A stretch of 22,352 nt of DNA, from assembly GCA_900553015.1 (NCBI GenBank), contig USBY01000025.1, forward strand, positions 1-22,352, written 5' to 3'. The position numbers and the translations under genes are program-made. The notes beneath the pieces are model-generated. The model ran no database searches. It saw only the letters and a program-made list of their open reading frames with translations, and was not told the origin of the DNA. Positions 1-7,093 of this stretch are shown piece after piece; position 1 is the stretch's first letter; every line of letters begins with the position of its first letter. The stretch comes from an uncultured Clostridium sp. Its GTDB lineage: Bacteria > Bacillota > Clostridia > TANB77 > CAG-508.

Positions 1-74
1 TTTTTTATATTTATAGAATAAATAATTATTTTATGTTATCTTTATATATAGAAACAATTTTCTGGGTGATTAAT

Positions 75-767
75 ATGATTAAAGAATTAAAAATAGAAAA
101 TAAATTAGTAAATGTTTTTAGCAACGAAAATCATAAAGAAAATATACCAGTTGTTATTTTAAATACATATGGAAATGAAGGAAAAGAAATTTTCGAAAGA
201 TGCAACAAGATTCAAACAAAGGAATTTATACTAATAGCTATTTCAAATTTGGACTGGGATAATGATATGACACCATGGTTTGCTCCGAAGTTAAATAATA
301 ATGACAAAGACTGTTTAGGCAAAGCAGATGATTACTTAAAAACTTTAATAGAAAAAATTATTCCAGAAACTAAAAAATATATAGAGAATGAATTACATGT
401 AAATATAAGCTACTATGCAATTGCAGGTTATTCTTTAGGAGGACTATTTGCAATATATTCTGCATATAGAACCAATTTATTTTCAAGAATTGCATCTGCT
501 TCTGGCTCTTTTTGGTATCCTAACTTTATAGAATTTGCAAATAAAAATACAATTTCTGAAAATATAGATAAAATATATTTTTCACTTGGTAATAAAGAAA
601 GTAAAGTTAGAAATGAGGTATTAGCTACGGTAGAAGAAAATACTAAAAAGCTTGAGCAGGTGTATAAGTCACAAGGGATTAAAACAATTTACGAAGAAAA
701 TGATGGAAACCATTTTAAAGATGCAGTATTAAGAATGGCTAAGGGAATTAAATGGATTTTACAATAA
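75..767 (+). CDS. Putative alpha/beta-hydrolase esterase
   Basis: This is a serine hydrolase of the putative-esterase type (COG2819-like); the substrate cannot be told from sequence. Seen: nucleophile elbow GYSLGG with Ser120, a following Gly-rich helix, and a C-terminal DGNHFKDA segment whose His213 fits the catalytic histidine. At 230 residues it is a bare catalytic domain with no signal peptide, so it is probably cytoplasmic. An upstream ATG at 33 is in frame, but only the ATG at 75 has a ribosome-binding site (GGGTGAT ending 4 bases before it). The exonuclease gene follows after 15 bases, so the two are probably co-transcribed. The acidic triad member is not assigned with certainty. Confidence 0.75.
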   Translation: MIKELKIENKLVNVFSNENHKENIPVVILNTYGNEGKEIFERCNKIQTKEFILIAISNLDWDNDMTPWFAPKLNNNDKDCLGKADDYLKTLIEKIIPETKKYIENELHVNISYYAIAGYSLGGLFAIYSAYRTNLFSRIASASGSFWYPNFIEFANKNTISENIDKIYFSLGNKESKVRNEVLATVEENTKKLEQVYKSQGIKTIYEENDGNHFKDAVLRMAKGIKWILQ

Positions 768-782
768 TATAGGAGAGAAGTA

Positions 783-1337
783 ATGGACAAATATAACAGA
801 TTATATAAAGGACATAGTTTAATAAAAAATTTAAATGATTATACAGTATTAGATATAGAAACAACAAGTTTAGATTCTTTTACTGGAGAAATAGTAGAAA
901 TAAGTGCAATAAAGGTTAGAAATAAAAAAGAAGTAGACACTTTTTCAGAATTAATAAAAACAGAAAATAGATTAGGTGCATTTACTACAAGATTAACTGG
1001 AATTACAAATGAGATGGTTCAAAATGAAGGAAAAGATTTAATTTATGTATTGCAACAGTTCAAAGATTTTTTAGATAGAGACATTATAGTAGGTCATAAT
1101 GTTAATTTTGATATTAACTTTATTTATGATAGCATGTACAAAAATATGAATGAGTATTTAACAAATGATTTTGTAGATACATTAAGAATTTCAAGGAAGG
1201 TATTGCCTAATCTTAGACATCACAAACTGGATAATTTAATAGATTATTTTAATTTAGTAAAAAGAGATGAACATAGAGCTTTAAATGATTGTGTACTAAC
1301 AAATCAAGTATATATAAATTTAACTAAGATGTTATAA
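783..1337 (+). CDS. DEDDh 3'-5' exonuclease (DnaQ/PolC-exo family)
   Basis: Single-domain 184-residue 3'-5' exonuclease of the DnaQ superfamily, expected to remove nucleotides from DNA or RNA 3' ends using two metal ions. Seen: motif I VLDIETT (Asp24, Glu26), motif II GHNVNFD (Asp110), motif III with His164 and Asp169 in EHRALND, which is the DEDDh pattern. No polymerase, helicase or BRCT domain is attached, so it is a free-standing exonuclease and not PolC. The ATG follows AGGAGAG at normal spacing. It sits 15 bases after the esterase and 13 bases before a patatin. Family call is firm; cellular role (repair, proofreading in trans, RNA turnover) is open. Confidence 0.88.
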   Translation: MDKYNRLYKGHSLIKNLNDYTVLDIETTSLDSFTGEIVEISAIKVRNKKEVDTFSELIKTENRLGAFTTRLTGITNEMVQNEGKDLIYVLQQFKDFLDRDIIVGHNVNFDINFIYDSMYKNMNEYLTNDFVDTLRISRKVLPNLRHHKLDNLIDYFNLVKRDEHRALNDCVLTNQVYINLTKML

Positions 1338-1350
1338 AAGGAGACGTAAA

Positions 1351-2214
1351 ATGAAAACAATAGGTTTAGCCTGTACAGGTGGTGGAACAAAAGCACTTAG
1401 TAATTTAGGAGTAATAAAAGCTTTAGAAGATCTAAATATAAAAATATCTGCGATTTCTGGAACAAGTATTGGAAGCTGTATCGCAGTTTTATATGCAATG
1501 GGTTATACAACGGACGAAATAGAAGATAAATTAAAAATATATACAATAGAATATCCAAAATTTACAGTTAAAGATAAAATATTAGCTCCATTTAAACTTT
1601 TAGCACGAGGTGGTGGAAAAAATCCAACTATAATTACTAAAACTATAAGGGAGGCTACAGAGGCTAAAGGAAAAAAACTAATGAGCGATTTAGATATGCC
1701 AGTATTTATTCCAACTATGGATATTACAGAGAAAAAGACTGTATATTATACTTCAAGAATGATTAAAAATGAAGAATGCTATATGGATAGACCAATAGAA
1801 GAGGCTGTAAAAAATACTTGTTCATTACCATTGTTATATGTACCTAATAATGTTTATATAGATGGCAAATTGCATCAATTTTTGGATGGAGGAATGACAC
1901 ATAATATTCCAACACACCGAATGAATCAATTTGCTGATTACGTTATTGGGGTGGAGAATGTATATTATAAAGAAACGAATCAAAGGAAAGTAAATATAAT
2001 TACAGGAATACGAAATACTTTTCAAAGTATGAGGAGAACAGCAATAGTTTGGCAAAGAGAAGCAGCAGATTTAATTATAAAGGTTGACTGCAAAGATGTT
2101 GATATAATTGGAAATGAAGAAGAGGTAGAACAATGTGTTAAAGCTGGGTATGATGCTGCAATGGAGAGTTTTAAAAAAGAAAAGTTTAGAGATGAAATAT
2201 TGTTGAATAATTAA
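1351..2214 (+). CDS. Patatin-like phospholipase (RssA-like)
   Basis: Patatin-family acyl hydrolase with a Ser-Asp dyad, expected to act on phospholipids or other acyl esters. Seen: oxyanion-hole loop GGGTKA at residues 10-15, nucleophile GTSIGS with Ser39, and catalytic Asp179 in LDGGM. The 287-residue length is usual for bacterial RssA/YlbK-type proteins. There is no signal peptide. Start ATG has AAAGGAGA upstream. Last gene of a three-gene set with the esterase and exonuclease; the hairpin at 2231-2266 ends the unit. A second patatin of a different subfamily lies at 2891. Physiological substrate unknown. Confidence 0.88.
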   Translation: MKTIGLACTGGGTKALSNLGVIKALEDLNIKISAISGTSIGSCIAVLYAMGYTTDEIEDKLKIYTIEYPKFTVKDKILAPFKLLARGGGKNPTIITKTIREATEAKGKKLMSDLDMPVFIPTMDITEKKTVYYTSRMIKNEECYMDRPIEEAVKNTCSLPLLYVPNNVYIDGKLHQFLDGGMTHNIPTHRMNQFADYVIGVENVYYKETNQRKVNIITGIRNTFQSMRRTAIVWQREAADLIIKVDCKDVDIIGNEEEVEQCVKAGYDAAMESFKKEKFRDEILLNN

Positions 2215-2230
2215 TATCCAAAGTAAGTTA

Positions 2231-2266
2231 AAAAGACTGAATCACGTTAATGTGATTCAGTCTTTT
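2231..2266. terminator. Bidirectional intrinsic terminator
   Basis: Perfect 15-bp inverted repeat (2231-2245 with 2252-2266) around a 6-base loop, A-rich on the left and T-rich on the right of each strand. It lies 16 bases after the patatin stop and contains the last codons of the convergent minus-strand gene, whose TAA is in the loop. It should stop transcription from both sides. Confidence 0.85.
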
Positions 2267-2690
2267 CGCTTGATGCTTCGGAGCTATAGTAATATATCTC
2301 AATTGTTGTAATAAACTGGGTATTTGAAGGTGGACGTAAAGACAGTTCGTACATTTCAAATACTCGTTTATATAAGGGGGTTTTTATTTTACATGCAATT
2401 TCTTTTGCAGAACGCAACTCTCTTTCAGAAAAACCATTTTCTTCAAGTGCAGTATAAAGTTTCTCGCCAGGTTTAATATTATTGTTATGGCAATATTCAA
2501 CTGCAAACAGTGTGCATTCCAAGCCATGCCCCCATTTTGTTGCTCCAATGCCAAGTCGGAGTAGAAACTCTTTTAATGTCATACTAGCAGGGTTAAGAAG
2601 ATATGCTTTTAATTCTTCTATTTTTGCATCAACAGCTTCGTCAACCCGCTTATCAATGTACTTTTGAAGTTCCTCAAATACGTTATCCAT
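2247..2690 (-). CDS. Uncharacterised 147-residue protein, foreign-looking composition
   Basis: I do not recognise the family. It starts with an acidic/basic helical stretch (residues 1-30, possible coiled coil), then a conserved-looking core around GIGATKWGHGLECTLFAVEY and a helical tail. No membrane segment or signal peptide. The upstream in-frame ATG at 2744 would overlap the predicted -10 box; the ATG at 2690 has AGGAGG (2695-2700) 4 bases away, so it is the start. It is the only minus-strand gene I accept in the window and uses more G+C-rich codons than its neighbours, as do the genes at 6284 and 6765. The stop lies inside the shared terminator. Recent horizontal acquisition is an inference from composition and orientation. 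Confidence 0.7.
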   Translation of the reverse strand: MDNVFEELQKYIDKRVDEAVDAKIEELKAYLLNPASMTLKEFLLRLGIGATKWGHGLECTLFAVEYCHNNNIKPGEKLYTALEENGFSERELRSAKEIACKIKTPLYKRVFEMYELSLRPPSNTQFITTIEIYYYSSEASSEKTESH

Positions 2691-2732
2691 AGAGCCTCCT
2701 ATTCCAATCCTTCCAACAGTTACACCGAATAT

Positions 2733-2761
2733 ATTATACAACAAATTTACATAAAGTACAA
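2733..2761 (-). promoter_or_regulatory. Promoter of the minus-strand gene
   Basis: On the minus strand, -35 TTGTAC (2756-2761) and a perfect -10 TATAAT (2733-2738) are separated by 17 bases. Transcription would begin near 2726, 35 bases before the ATG at 2690. Confidence 0.6.
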
Positions 2762-2824
2762 CTGGATGACCAATATTTCTATCTGAATTAAAAATTTTTA
2801 TATTAATTAAGAATTTACAAAAAA

Positions 2825-2856
2825 TTTACACTAAATAATAATATTTGTGGTAGAAT
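2825..2856 (+). promoter_or_regulatory. Extended -10 promoter of the patatin-ogt operon
   Basis: TGG followed by TAGAAT (2851-2856) makes an extended -10 element (TGn). The nearest -35-like hexamer, TTTACA (2825-2830), is 20 bases away, longer than ideal, so the extended -10 probably carries recognition. Confidence 0.45.
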
Positions 2857-2890
2857 AATGATGTTATTAAATAATTCCAGGAGGAAGAAA

Positions 2891-3748
2891 ATGATAAAAG
2901 CAGCATTAGTATTAGAAGGTGGTGCATTAAGAGGAATGTATACCTCTGGTGTATTAGATACATTTTTAAAAAATAATATGGAATTTGAATGTGTAGCAGG
3001 TGTCTCTGCAGGCGCATTAAATGCAATGAGCTACATATCAAAACAACCAGGAAGATCAGCAAAAATTAATTTAGAATATTGTGATGACCCAAGATATATA
3101 GGAAGAAAAGCATTTATAAAAAATAAAGGAATAATAGGATATGATTATCTATTTGGTGATATATCAGAAAATAAGGTTCCATTTGACTATAAAGCTTTCG
3201 AAAATACAAGCCAAAGATTTATAATAGTAACTACAAATTGTGAAAAAGCAGAAACAGAGTACTTGGAAAAAAGTAATTGTAATGATTTATTTAAAGCAGC
3301 ACAAGCCTCATCAAGTATGCCACTTGCTTCTGCAATGGTAGAAATAAATAATAATCACTATTTAGATGGAGCAGTTACAACAAGTATTCCTGTAAAATGG
3401 GCTTTAGAACAGGGCTATGAAAAAGTAGTTGTTGTTTTAACAAGGGATAAAACCTATAGAAAACCAATGCTATCAAATAAAATGAAAAAACTATATAAAT
3501 TGGCATATCACAAATATCCAAAATTAATAGAAAAATTAAATACAATGCCAGAAAGATATAATAAATTACAAGAGGAATTAATAGACTTAGAAAAAGAAGG
3601 CAAAATATTTATAATAAGACCAGAAAAAGAAGTAACAGTTTCTAGACTTGAAAAAGATAAAGAAAAATTAGAAAACTTATATAAAGAAGGAATTGCTGAA
3701 GCAGAAAAGAATTTGGACGCTTTAAGAGAATATTTAGGGATTAGTTAG
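2891..3748 (+). CDS. Patatin-like phospholipase, second subfamily
   Basis: Patatin-fold acyl hydrolase of 285 residues, distinct from the one at 1351. Seen: EGGALRGM oxyanion loop (residues 9-16), GVSAGA with Ser39, and Asp159 in YLDGAVT. The C-terminal third, rich in Lys and Glu, is the helical extension found in bacterial patatins with a DUF6363-type tail (family recall). ATG at 2891 has AGGAGG 6 bases upstream; the in-frame ATG at 2858 has none. It opens a tight operon with hemolysin III, guanine deaminase and methyltransferase genes. The second patatin and the hemolysin III homologue suggest a membrane-lipid theme, but that is only context. Confidence 0.88.
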   Translation: MIKAALVLEGGALRGMYTSGVLDTFLKNNMEFECVAGVSAGALNAMSYISKQPGRSAKINLEYCDDPRYIGRKAFIKNKGIIGYDYLFGDISENKVPFDYKAFENTSQRFIIVTTNCEKAETEYLEKSNCNDLFKAAQASSSMPLASAMVEINNNHYLDGAVTTSIPVKWALEQGYEKVVVVLTRDKTYRKPMLSNKMKKLYKLAYHKYPKLIEKLNTMPERYNKLQEELIDLEKEGKIFIIRPEKEVTVSRLEKDKEKLENLYKEGIAEAEKNLDALREYLGIS

Positions 3749-3755
3749 GAGAATT

Positions 3756-4430
3756 ATGAAGAGAACGAAATTAAGAGATAGAATACTTCCTAAATATACA
3801 AAGGGAGAAGAAATTTTTAATATGACTTCACATATTGTAGGTGGAGCGTTAGGAATTGTTGCATTGGTGTTATGTGTAGTATTTGCAGCAGTTCATGGTA
3901 ATGGTTATGGGGTTGTAAGTGGTGCAATATACGGGGTTACTATGGTAATTTTATATACAATGTCTAGTATATATCATGGCTTAAATCCTAAAAGAAAAGC
4001 TAAAAAAGTATTTCAGGTGTTAGACCATTGTTCTATATACTTATTAATTGCAGGCTCATATACGCCATTTGCATTATGCACTTTAAGAGAGTATAGTACT
4101 GCATTAGGTTGGACCATATTTGGAGTTATTTGGTTTGTAGCAATATTAGGAATCATACTAAATTCTATCGATATAAAGAAATTTAGAGTGTTTTCTATGA
4201 TTTGTTACTTAGTAATGGGTTGGTGTATTGTATTTAAAATAAACCTATTACCAGAATTATTAGGAACAGCAGGTTTTGTACTATTACTACTAGGAGGTTT
4301 AGCGTATACGATAGGAGCTATACTGTATGGATTAGGAAAGAAGCATAAATATATGCATTCAGTATTTCATTTATTTATTTTATTAGGAAGTTTATTACAA
4401 TTTTTTACAATATTATTATATGTTATGTAG
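3756..4430 (+). CDS. Hemolysin III / PAQR-family membrane protein
   Basis: Integral membrane protein of the HlyIII/PAQR family, 224 residues with seven predicted membrane helices. Seen: N-terminal EEIFNMTSH (residues 18-26), YHGL at the end of helix 2 (His74), LDHCSIYLLIAGSYTP, and HSVFH in the last helix (His201, His205). The three histidines are those that bind zinc in the family. Despite the name, bacterial members are not established toxins and are thought to affect membrane homeostasis. The start codon lies 8 bases after the patatin stop with AGGAG upstream; the deaminase begins 9 bases after its end. Confidence 0.9.
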   Translation: MKRTKLRDRILPKYTKGEEIFNMTSHIVGGALGIVALVLCVVFAAVHGNGYGVVSGAIYGVTMVILYTMSSIYHGLNPKRKAKKVFQVLDHCSIYLLIAGSYTPFALCTLREYSTALGWTIFGVIWFVAILGIILNSIDIKKFRVFSMICYLVMGWCIVFKINLLPELLGTAGFVLLLLGGLAYTIGAILYGLGKKHKYMHSVFHLFILLGSLLQFFTILLYVM

Positions 4431-4439
4431 GAGGATAAA

Positions 4440-4901
4440 ATGAACGAATATATGAAAATGGCAAAAGATCAAGCAGAAAAAGGTATGAAGAGTAATGAAG
4501 GAGGTCCTTTTGGAGCTGTTATTACAGATAAAGATGGAAATATTATTTCAGTAGCTAATAATCAAGTGCTAAAAAATAATGATCCAACAGCACATGCCGA
4601 AGTACAAGCTATACGAGAGGCTTGCAAAAAGCTTAATACACATGATTTATCTGGATATATTTTATATACATCTTGCGAACCATGTCCAATGTGTTTATCT
4701 GCAATTATTTGGGCAAATATTAAAGAAGTATATTATGCTTGTACTAGAAAAGATGCAGGAGAAATTGGTTTTAGAGATGACGCAATATATGAATTTCTAG
4801 AGACAAACAATAAGAGTTTACTAGATGAAAAACAAATAGATAGAGAAGATTGTATACATTTATTTAATGAATATAAAAAATTAAATGGAGAGATTTATTA
4901 A
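4440..4901 (+). CDS. guaD: Guanine deaminase
   Basis: Zinc-dependent deaminase converting guanine to xanthine in purine salvage. Seen: GGPFGAVI (21-28), zinc ligand and proton shuttle in DPTAHAE (His52, Glu54), and PCPMC with Cys82 and Cys85. Length (153) and the DPTAHAEV and YTSCEPCPMC blocks match Bacillus GuaD rather than the tRNA deaminase TadA. A different nucleoside or base deaminase of the same family is the alternative. AGGAGGA precedes the ATG. Its TAA shares the final base with the next ATG, so it is translationally coupled to ogt. Confidence 0.85.
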   Translation: MNEYMKMAKDQAEKGMKSNEGGPFGAVITDKDGNIISVANNQVLKNNDPTAHAEVQAIREACKKLNTHDLSGYILYTSCEPCPMCLSAIIWANIKEVYYACTRKDAGEIGFRDDAIYEFLETNNKSLLDEKQIDREDCIHLFNEYKKLNGEIY

Positions 4902-5353
4902 TGTTTGCAGTATATAATACTAAAATAGGAAAACTAAAAATTGAATATGATAATGATGCAATAACTGGAATTACTTCTGCGAAAGATGAAAAAGAGCAAG
5001 GAATAAAAAATGAGTTAACTGAAAAAACAGTTTTGCAGTTAGAAGAATATTTTGATGGCAAAAGAAAAGAGTTTGACATACCTATTAAATTGATTGGTAC
5101 AGAATTTCAAAAGAAAGTGTGGAATGAACTTTTAAAAATACCATATGGAAAAACAGTTTCTTATAAAGATATATCTATTAAAATTGGTAATCCAAATGCA
5201 TGTAGAGCTGTTGGCATGGCTAATCATAATAATCCAATATTAATAATTGTACCTTGCCACAGAGTGATAAATGAAAATAAAAAATTAGGCGGTTATGCAT
5301 TAGGACTTGATTTAAAAAGAAGACTGCTTGAACTGGAAAAAGAAAATTCATAA
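4901..5353 (+). CDS. ogt: Methylated-DNA--[protein]-cysteine S-methyltransferase
   Basis: Suicide DNA-repair protein that moves the alkyl group from O6-alkylguanine (and O4-alkylthymine) to its own cysteine. Seen: VPCHRVI with acceptor Cys119, helix-turn-helix region containing IPYGKTVSYKDI and CRAVGMANHNNP, and the GGYALG...KRRLLELE tail. The 150-residue length is that of a single-domain Ogt with no Ada N-terminus. It overlaps guaD by one base (TAATG), which places a base-salvage and a base-repair enzyme in one coupled pair. A terminator follows 12 bases after the stop. Confidence 0.93.
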   Translation: MFAVYNTKIGKLKIEYDNDAITGITSAKDEKEQGIKNELTEKTVLQLEEYFDGKRKEFDIPIKLIGTEFQKKVWNELLKIPYGKTVSYKDISIKIGNPNACRAVGMANHNNPILIIVPCHRVINENKKLGGYALGLDLKRRLLELEKENS

Positions 5354-5365
5354 TAATGATAAAAG

Positions 5366-5391
5366 AGCTTACAAAAGTGTAAGCTTTTTTT
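5366..5391 (+). terminator. Intrinsic terminator after ogt
   Basis: Stem AGCTTAC / GTAAGCT (5366-5372 with 5379-5385), six-base loop, followed by a run of T. It closes the 2891-5353 operon. Confidence 0.85.
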
Positions 5392-5499
5392 ATATTAAAT
5401 CGATGTTTCAATTTACGAAAAATTAATATAATTTTAATAAATTATAAAAATTATATTAATGATTATATGCTAATTTATAGTAAATTGAGGTGATAATAT

Positions 5500-6147
5500 A
5501 TGAAAAGGAAAGATGTTTTTAAATTTGTACTAATTATATTTTGGGTTTTTATTATAGGAAGCATGATAGGATATGGAGTAGAAACAATAGTAGCTATTAT
5601 ACAAAATGGACATTTTGCATCTAGGCAAGGTCTATTATATGGTCCTTTAATACCAGTATATGGTGTTGGCTTAGTGGCATATTATTTAGTTATTTCAAAA
5701 ATAAAAGATAAGGGTAATTTAAAGATATTTATTATTACTATGGTTTTAGGTGGAATTGTAGAATATTTATTTTCTTTTTTCCAAGAAAAGTTTTTTGGAA
5801 CGGTTTCATGGGATTATAGCAATTTATGGTTTAATTTAAATGGTAGAACAAGTTTATTACATTGTCTATATTGGGGTACAGGAGGAGTACTATTTGTTAA
5901 ATATGTATATCCTTTTATAGAAAAATTAATAAATAAAATTGATGTATTAGCTTTAAAACAAATAACAGTAATTTTATTAGTATTACTTGCATTTGATGTT
6001 GGAATTTCTTGTATAGCAGCAAATAGGCAAAGGGAAAGAATAGAAGGTGTTGCCGCAAATAGTAGTTTAGATAGATTCTGTGACGAATATTATCCAGATA
6101 GTGTTATGGATTACATATATTCTAATAAGGTAAATAAAATTGAATAG
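5500..6147 (+). CDS. CmpB-like (PF06541) membrane protein, putative ABC transporter permease
   Basis: Membrane protein of 215 residues with about five helices (roughly 9-30, 47-66, 74-95, 117-137, 152-172). The blocks RQGLLYGPLIPVYGVG (42-57), EYLFSFFQEKFFG and WDYSNLWFNLNGR followed by LHCLYWG are hallmarks of the ABC_trans_CmpB family. The family is named after ABC permeases, but no ATP-binding partner is encoded nearby and transport is not shown. The start has GAGGTGAT ending 4 bases upstream. It is a single gene: a terminator precedes it and a new promoter follows it. Confidence 0.8.
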   Translation: MKRKDVFKFVLIIFWVFIIGSMIGYGVETIVAIIQNGHFASRQGLLYGPLIPVYGVGLVAYYLVISKIKDKGNLKIFIITMVLGGIVEYLFSFFQEKFFGTVSWDYSNLWFNLNGRTSLLHCLYWGTGGVLFVKYVYPFIEKLINKIDVLALKQITVILLVLLAFDVGISCIAANRQRERIEGVAANSSLDRFCDEYYPDSVMDYIYSNKVNKIE

Positions 6148-6150
6148 TAC

Positions 6151-6179
6151 TTGAAAATTATGTAAATCAGTTATATAAT
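6151..6179 (+). promoter_or_regulatory. Strong promoter of the 6284-6950 cassette
   Basis: TTGAAA (6151-6156) and perfect TATAAT (6174-6179) are 17 bases apart. Transcription from about 6186 gives a leader of nearly 100 bases before the first start codon. Confidence 0.75.
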
Positions 6180-6186
6180 AGTCATA

Positions 6187-6233
6187 TGGCAAATGTTGAA
6201 AAGTGAGTAAAATTAATATTTTTCATATTGCCA
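6187..6233 (+). promoter_or_regulatory. Structured 5' leader or operator
   Basis: Right at the predicted transcription start, TGGCAA (6187-6192) pairs with TTGCCA (6228-6233), and TGAAAA (6197-6202) with TTTTCA (6220-6225), enclosing a 17-base loop. It may act as an RNA leader structure or as a DNA-binding site. It matches no riboswitch I know. Confidence 0.35.
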
Positions 6234-6283
6234 AATAGTAACTTAATAACTTTTTGCTTTTTATCTTTAAAAGGAGGGCTTTT

Positions 6284-6751
6284 ATGAGTGAAATCAAAGA
6301 AGCAAATGAAGGTTATTTCCAGATACCACTTCTAGCAAAAACTTCACAAGTTGAAGAAATTTTAAGGCAATACCCAATGGTGGAGGCAAAATTAAGAGAA
6401 TTCTTCAACTCAGAAAGTTTTTCTATCTGCTTCGAAGATATGATGCGGTTTGTAGATGAATACAAGTCACAGTTTAATATTTCAGATGCAGATATTGAAA
6501 ATCTAAGAAGTGCTTTTTTAACGGCACTTGAATTTAATACAAAAGTGAATGTTTTATCAAATGCACTGAAAAATATTCTTACAATTTCAGGAAAGTCGCT
6601 TAAGGGTGTAGAAGAGGAACTTTTGTATCTTACAGAAAAAGAAGTTCTTACTACTTTTACAATGACGTATGTGGAAATATTAAAAGAGGAAGCTAAGAAT
6701 ATGATTAGTTCTTCATTTGCGGATTATACAAATCCAAGATACACATCATGA
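6284..6751 (+). CDS. Uncharacterised 155-residue helical protein next to bS18
   Basis: Family not recognised. The sequence reads as an all-helical soluble protein without cysteine pairs, signal peptide or membrane segment; charged residues alternate with Leu/Ile, and EEILRQYPMVEAKLREFF (residues 24-41) looks like a short DUF1858-like helical module, which is only an impression. The ATG at 6284 follows AAGGAGGG (6271-6278); the earlier ATG at 6254 has no ribosome-binding site. It ends in TGA, and the ribosomal-protein gene follows after 13 bases. Codons are richer in G+C than the neighbours, so the pair probably arrived together. Confidence 0.65.
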   Translation: MSEIKEANEGYFQIPLLAKTSQVEEILRQYPMVEAKLREFFNSESFSICFEDMMRFVDEYKSQFNISDADIENLRSAFLTALEFNTKVNVLSNALKNILTISGKSLKGVEEELLYLTEKEVLTTFTMTYVEILKEEAKNMISSSFADYTNPRYTS

Positions 6752-6764
6752 AAGGAGTTTCGAT

Positions 6765-6950
6765 ATGAGTAAAATGTGTTATTATTGTGAACAACATAAA
6801 AAACCGGATTACAAACGGGTTGACGAACTGAAAAAGTTCGTTTTCGATGGGACTCGAATGAAACCGGCAAGGTCAACAGGCCTTTGTGGCAAACATCAGC
6901 GGGCTTTAAAAAGAGCAATTGCGAATGCTCACCATTTAGCTCTGATGTAA
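6765..6950 (+). CDS. rpsR: bS18-family ribosomal protein, short zinc-ligand form
   Basis: 61-residue homologue of small-subunit ribosomal protein S18. Seen: CYYC at Cys5/Cys8, YKRVDELKKFV, and TGLCGKHQRALKRAIANA with Cys41/His44; the four residues make the zinc site of C+ S18 proteins. It ends at HHLALM and lacks the usual LLPY tail and the basic N-terminal extension. It is not in the usual rpsF-ssb-rpsR order: an unknown protein gene precedes it. Start ATG at 6765 has AAGGAG 8 bases upstream; the in-frame ATG at 6717 lies inside the previous gene. G+C-rich codons (CGG, CCG, CTG, GCG) differ from the surroundings. I infer a second copy or a transferred gene, since canonical rpsR cannot be seen here. 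Confidence 0.8.
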   Translation: MSKMCYYCEQHKKPDYKRVDELKKFVFDGTRMKPARSTGLCGKHQRALKRAIANAHHLALM

Positions 6951-6966
6951 AAATTGTTCAAGCGAA

Positions 6967-6998
6967 GGAGCTTTGGTTCGATGAACCAAGGCTCCGTT
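6967..6998 (+). terminator. Terminator after the bS18 gene
   Basis: 13-base arms GGAGCTTTGGTTC (6967-6979) and GAACCAAGGCTCC (6983-6995), one wobble pair and a three-base loop, followed by GTTTCTTCGTT. The T-run is interrupted but the stem is very stable. Confidence 0.7.
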
Positions 6999-7045
6999 TC
7001 TTCGTTATAAACTTATGTCAATGAGGATGAAATGAATTTTGATCA

Positions 7046-7074
7046 TTTAAAATATAAAGTTATTATGATATAAT
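7046..7074 (+). promoter_or_regulatory. Extended -10 promoter of the PF00882-like gene
   Basis: TGA directly before TATAAT (7069-7074) forms an extended -10; TTTAAA (7046-7051) lies 17 bases upstream as a weak -35. The ATG is 19 bases downstream of the -10. Confidence 0.6.
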
Positions 7075-7093
7075 TCAAAAAGGAGAAAAAATT

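Noticed and set aside
4579..4800. 73-codon plus-strand frame inside guaD
   Set aside because: Out-of-frame shadow of a gene with all catalytic motifs; no start signals.
5392..5499. Riboswitch or small RNA before the CmpB-like gene
   Set aside because: The stretch is A/T-only short repeats with no stable stem and no known aptamer motif; a TATAGT box near 5476 is too weak to call.
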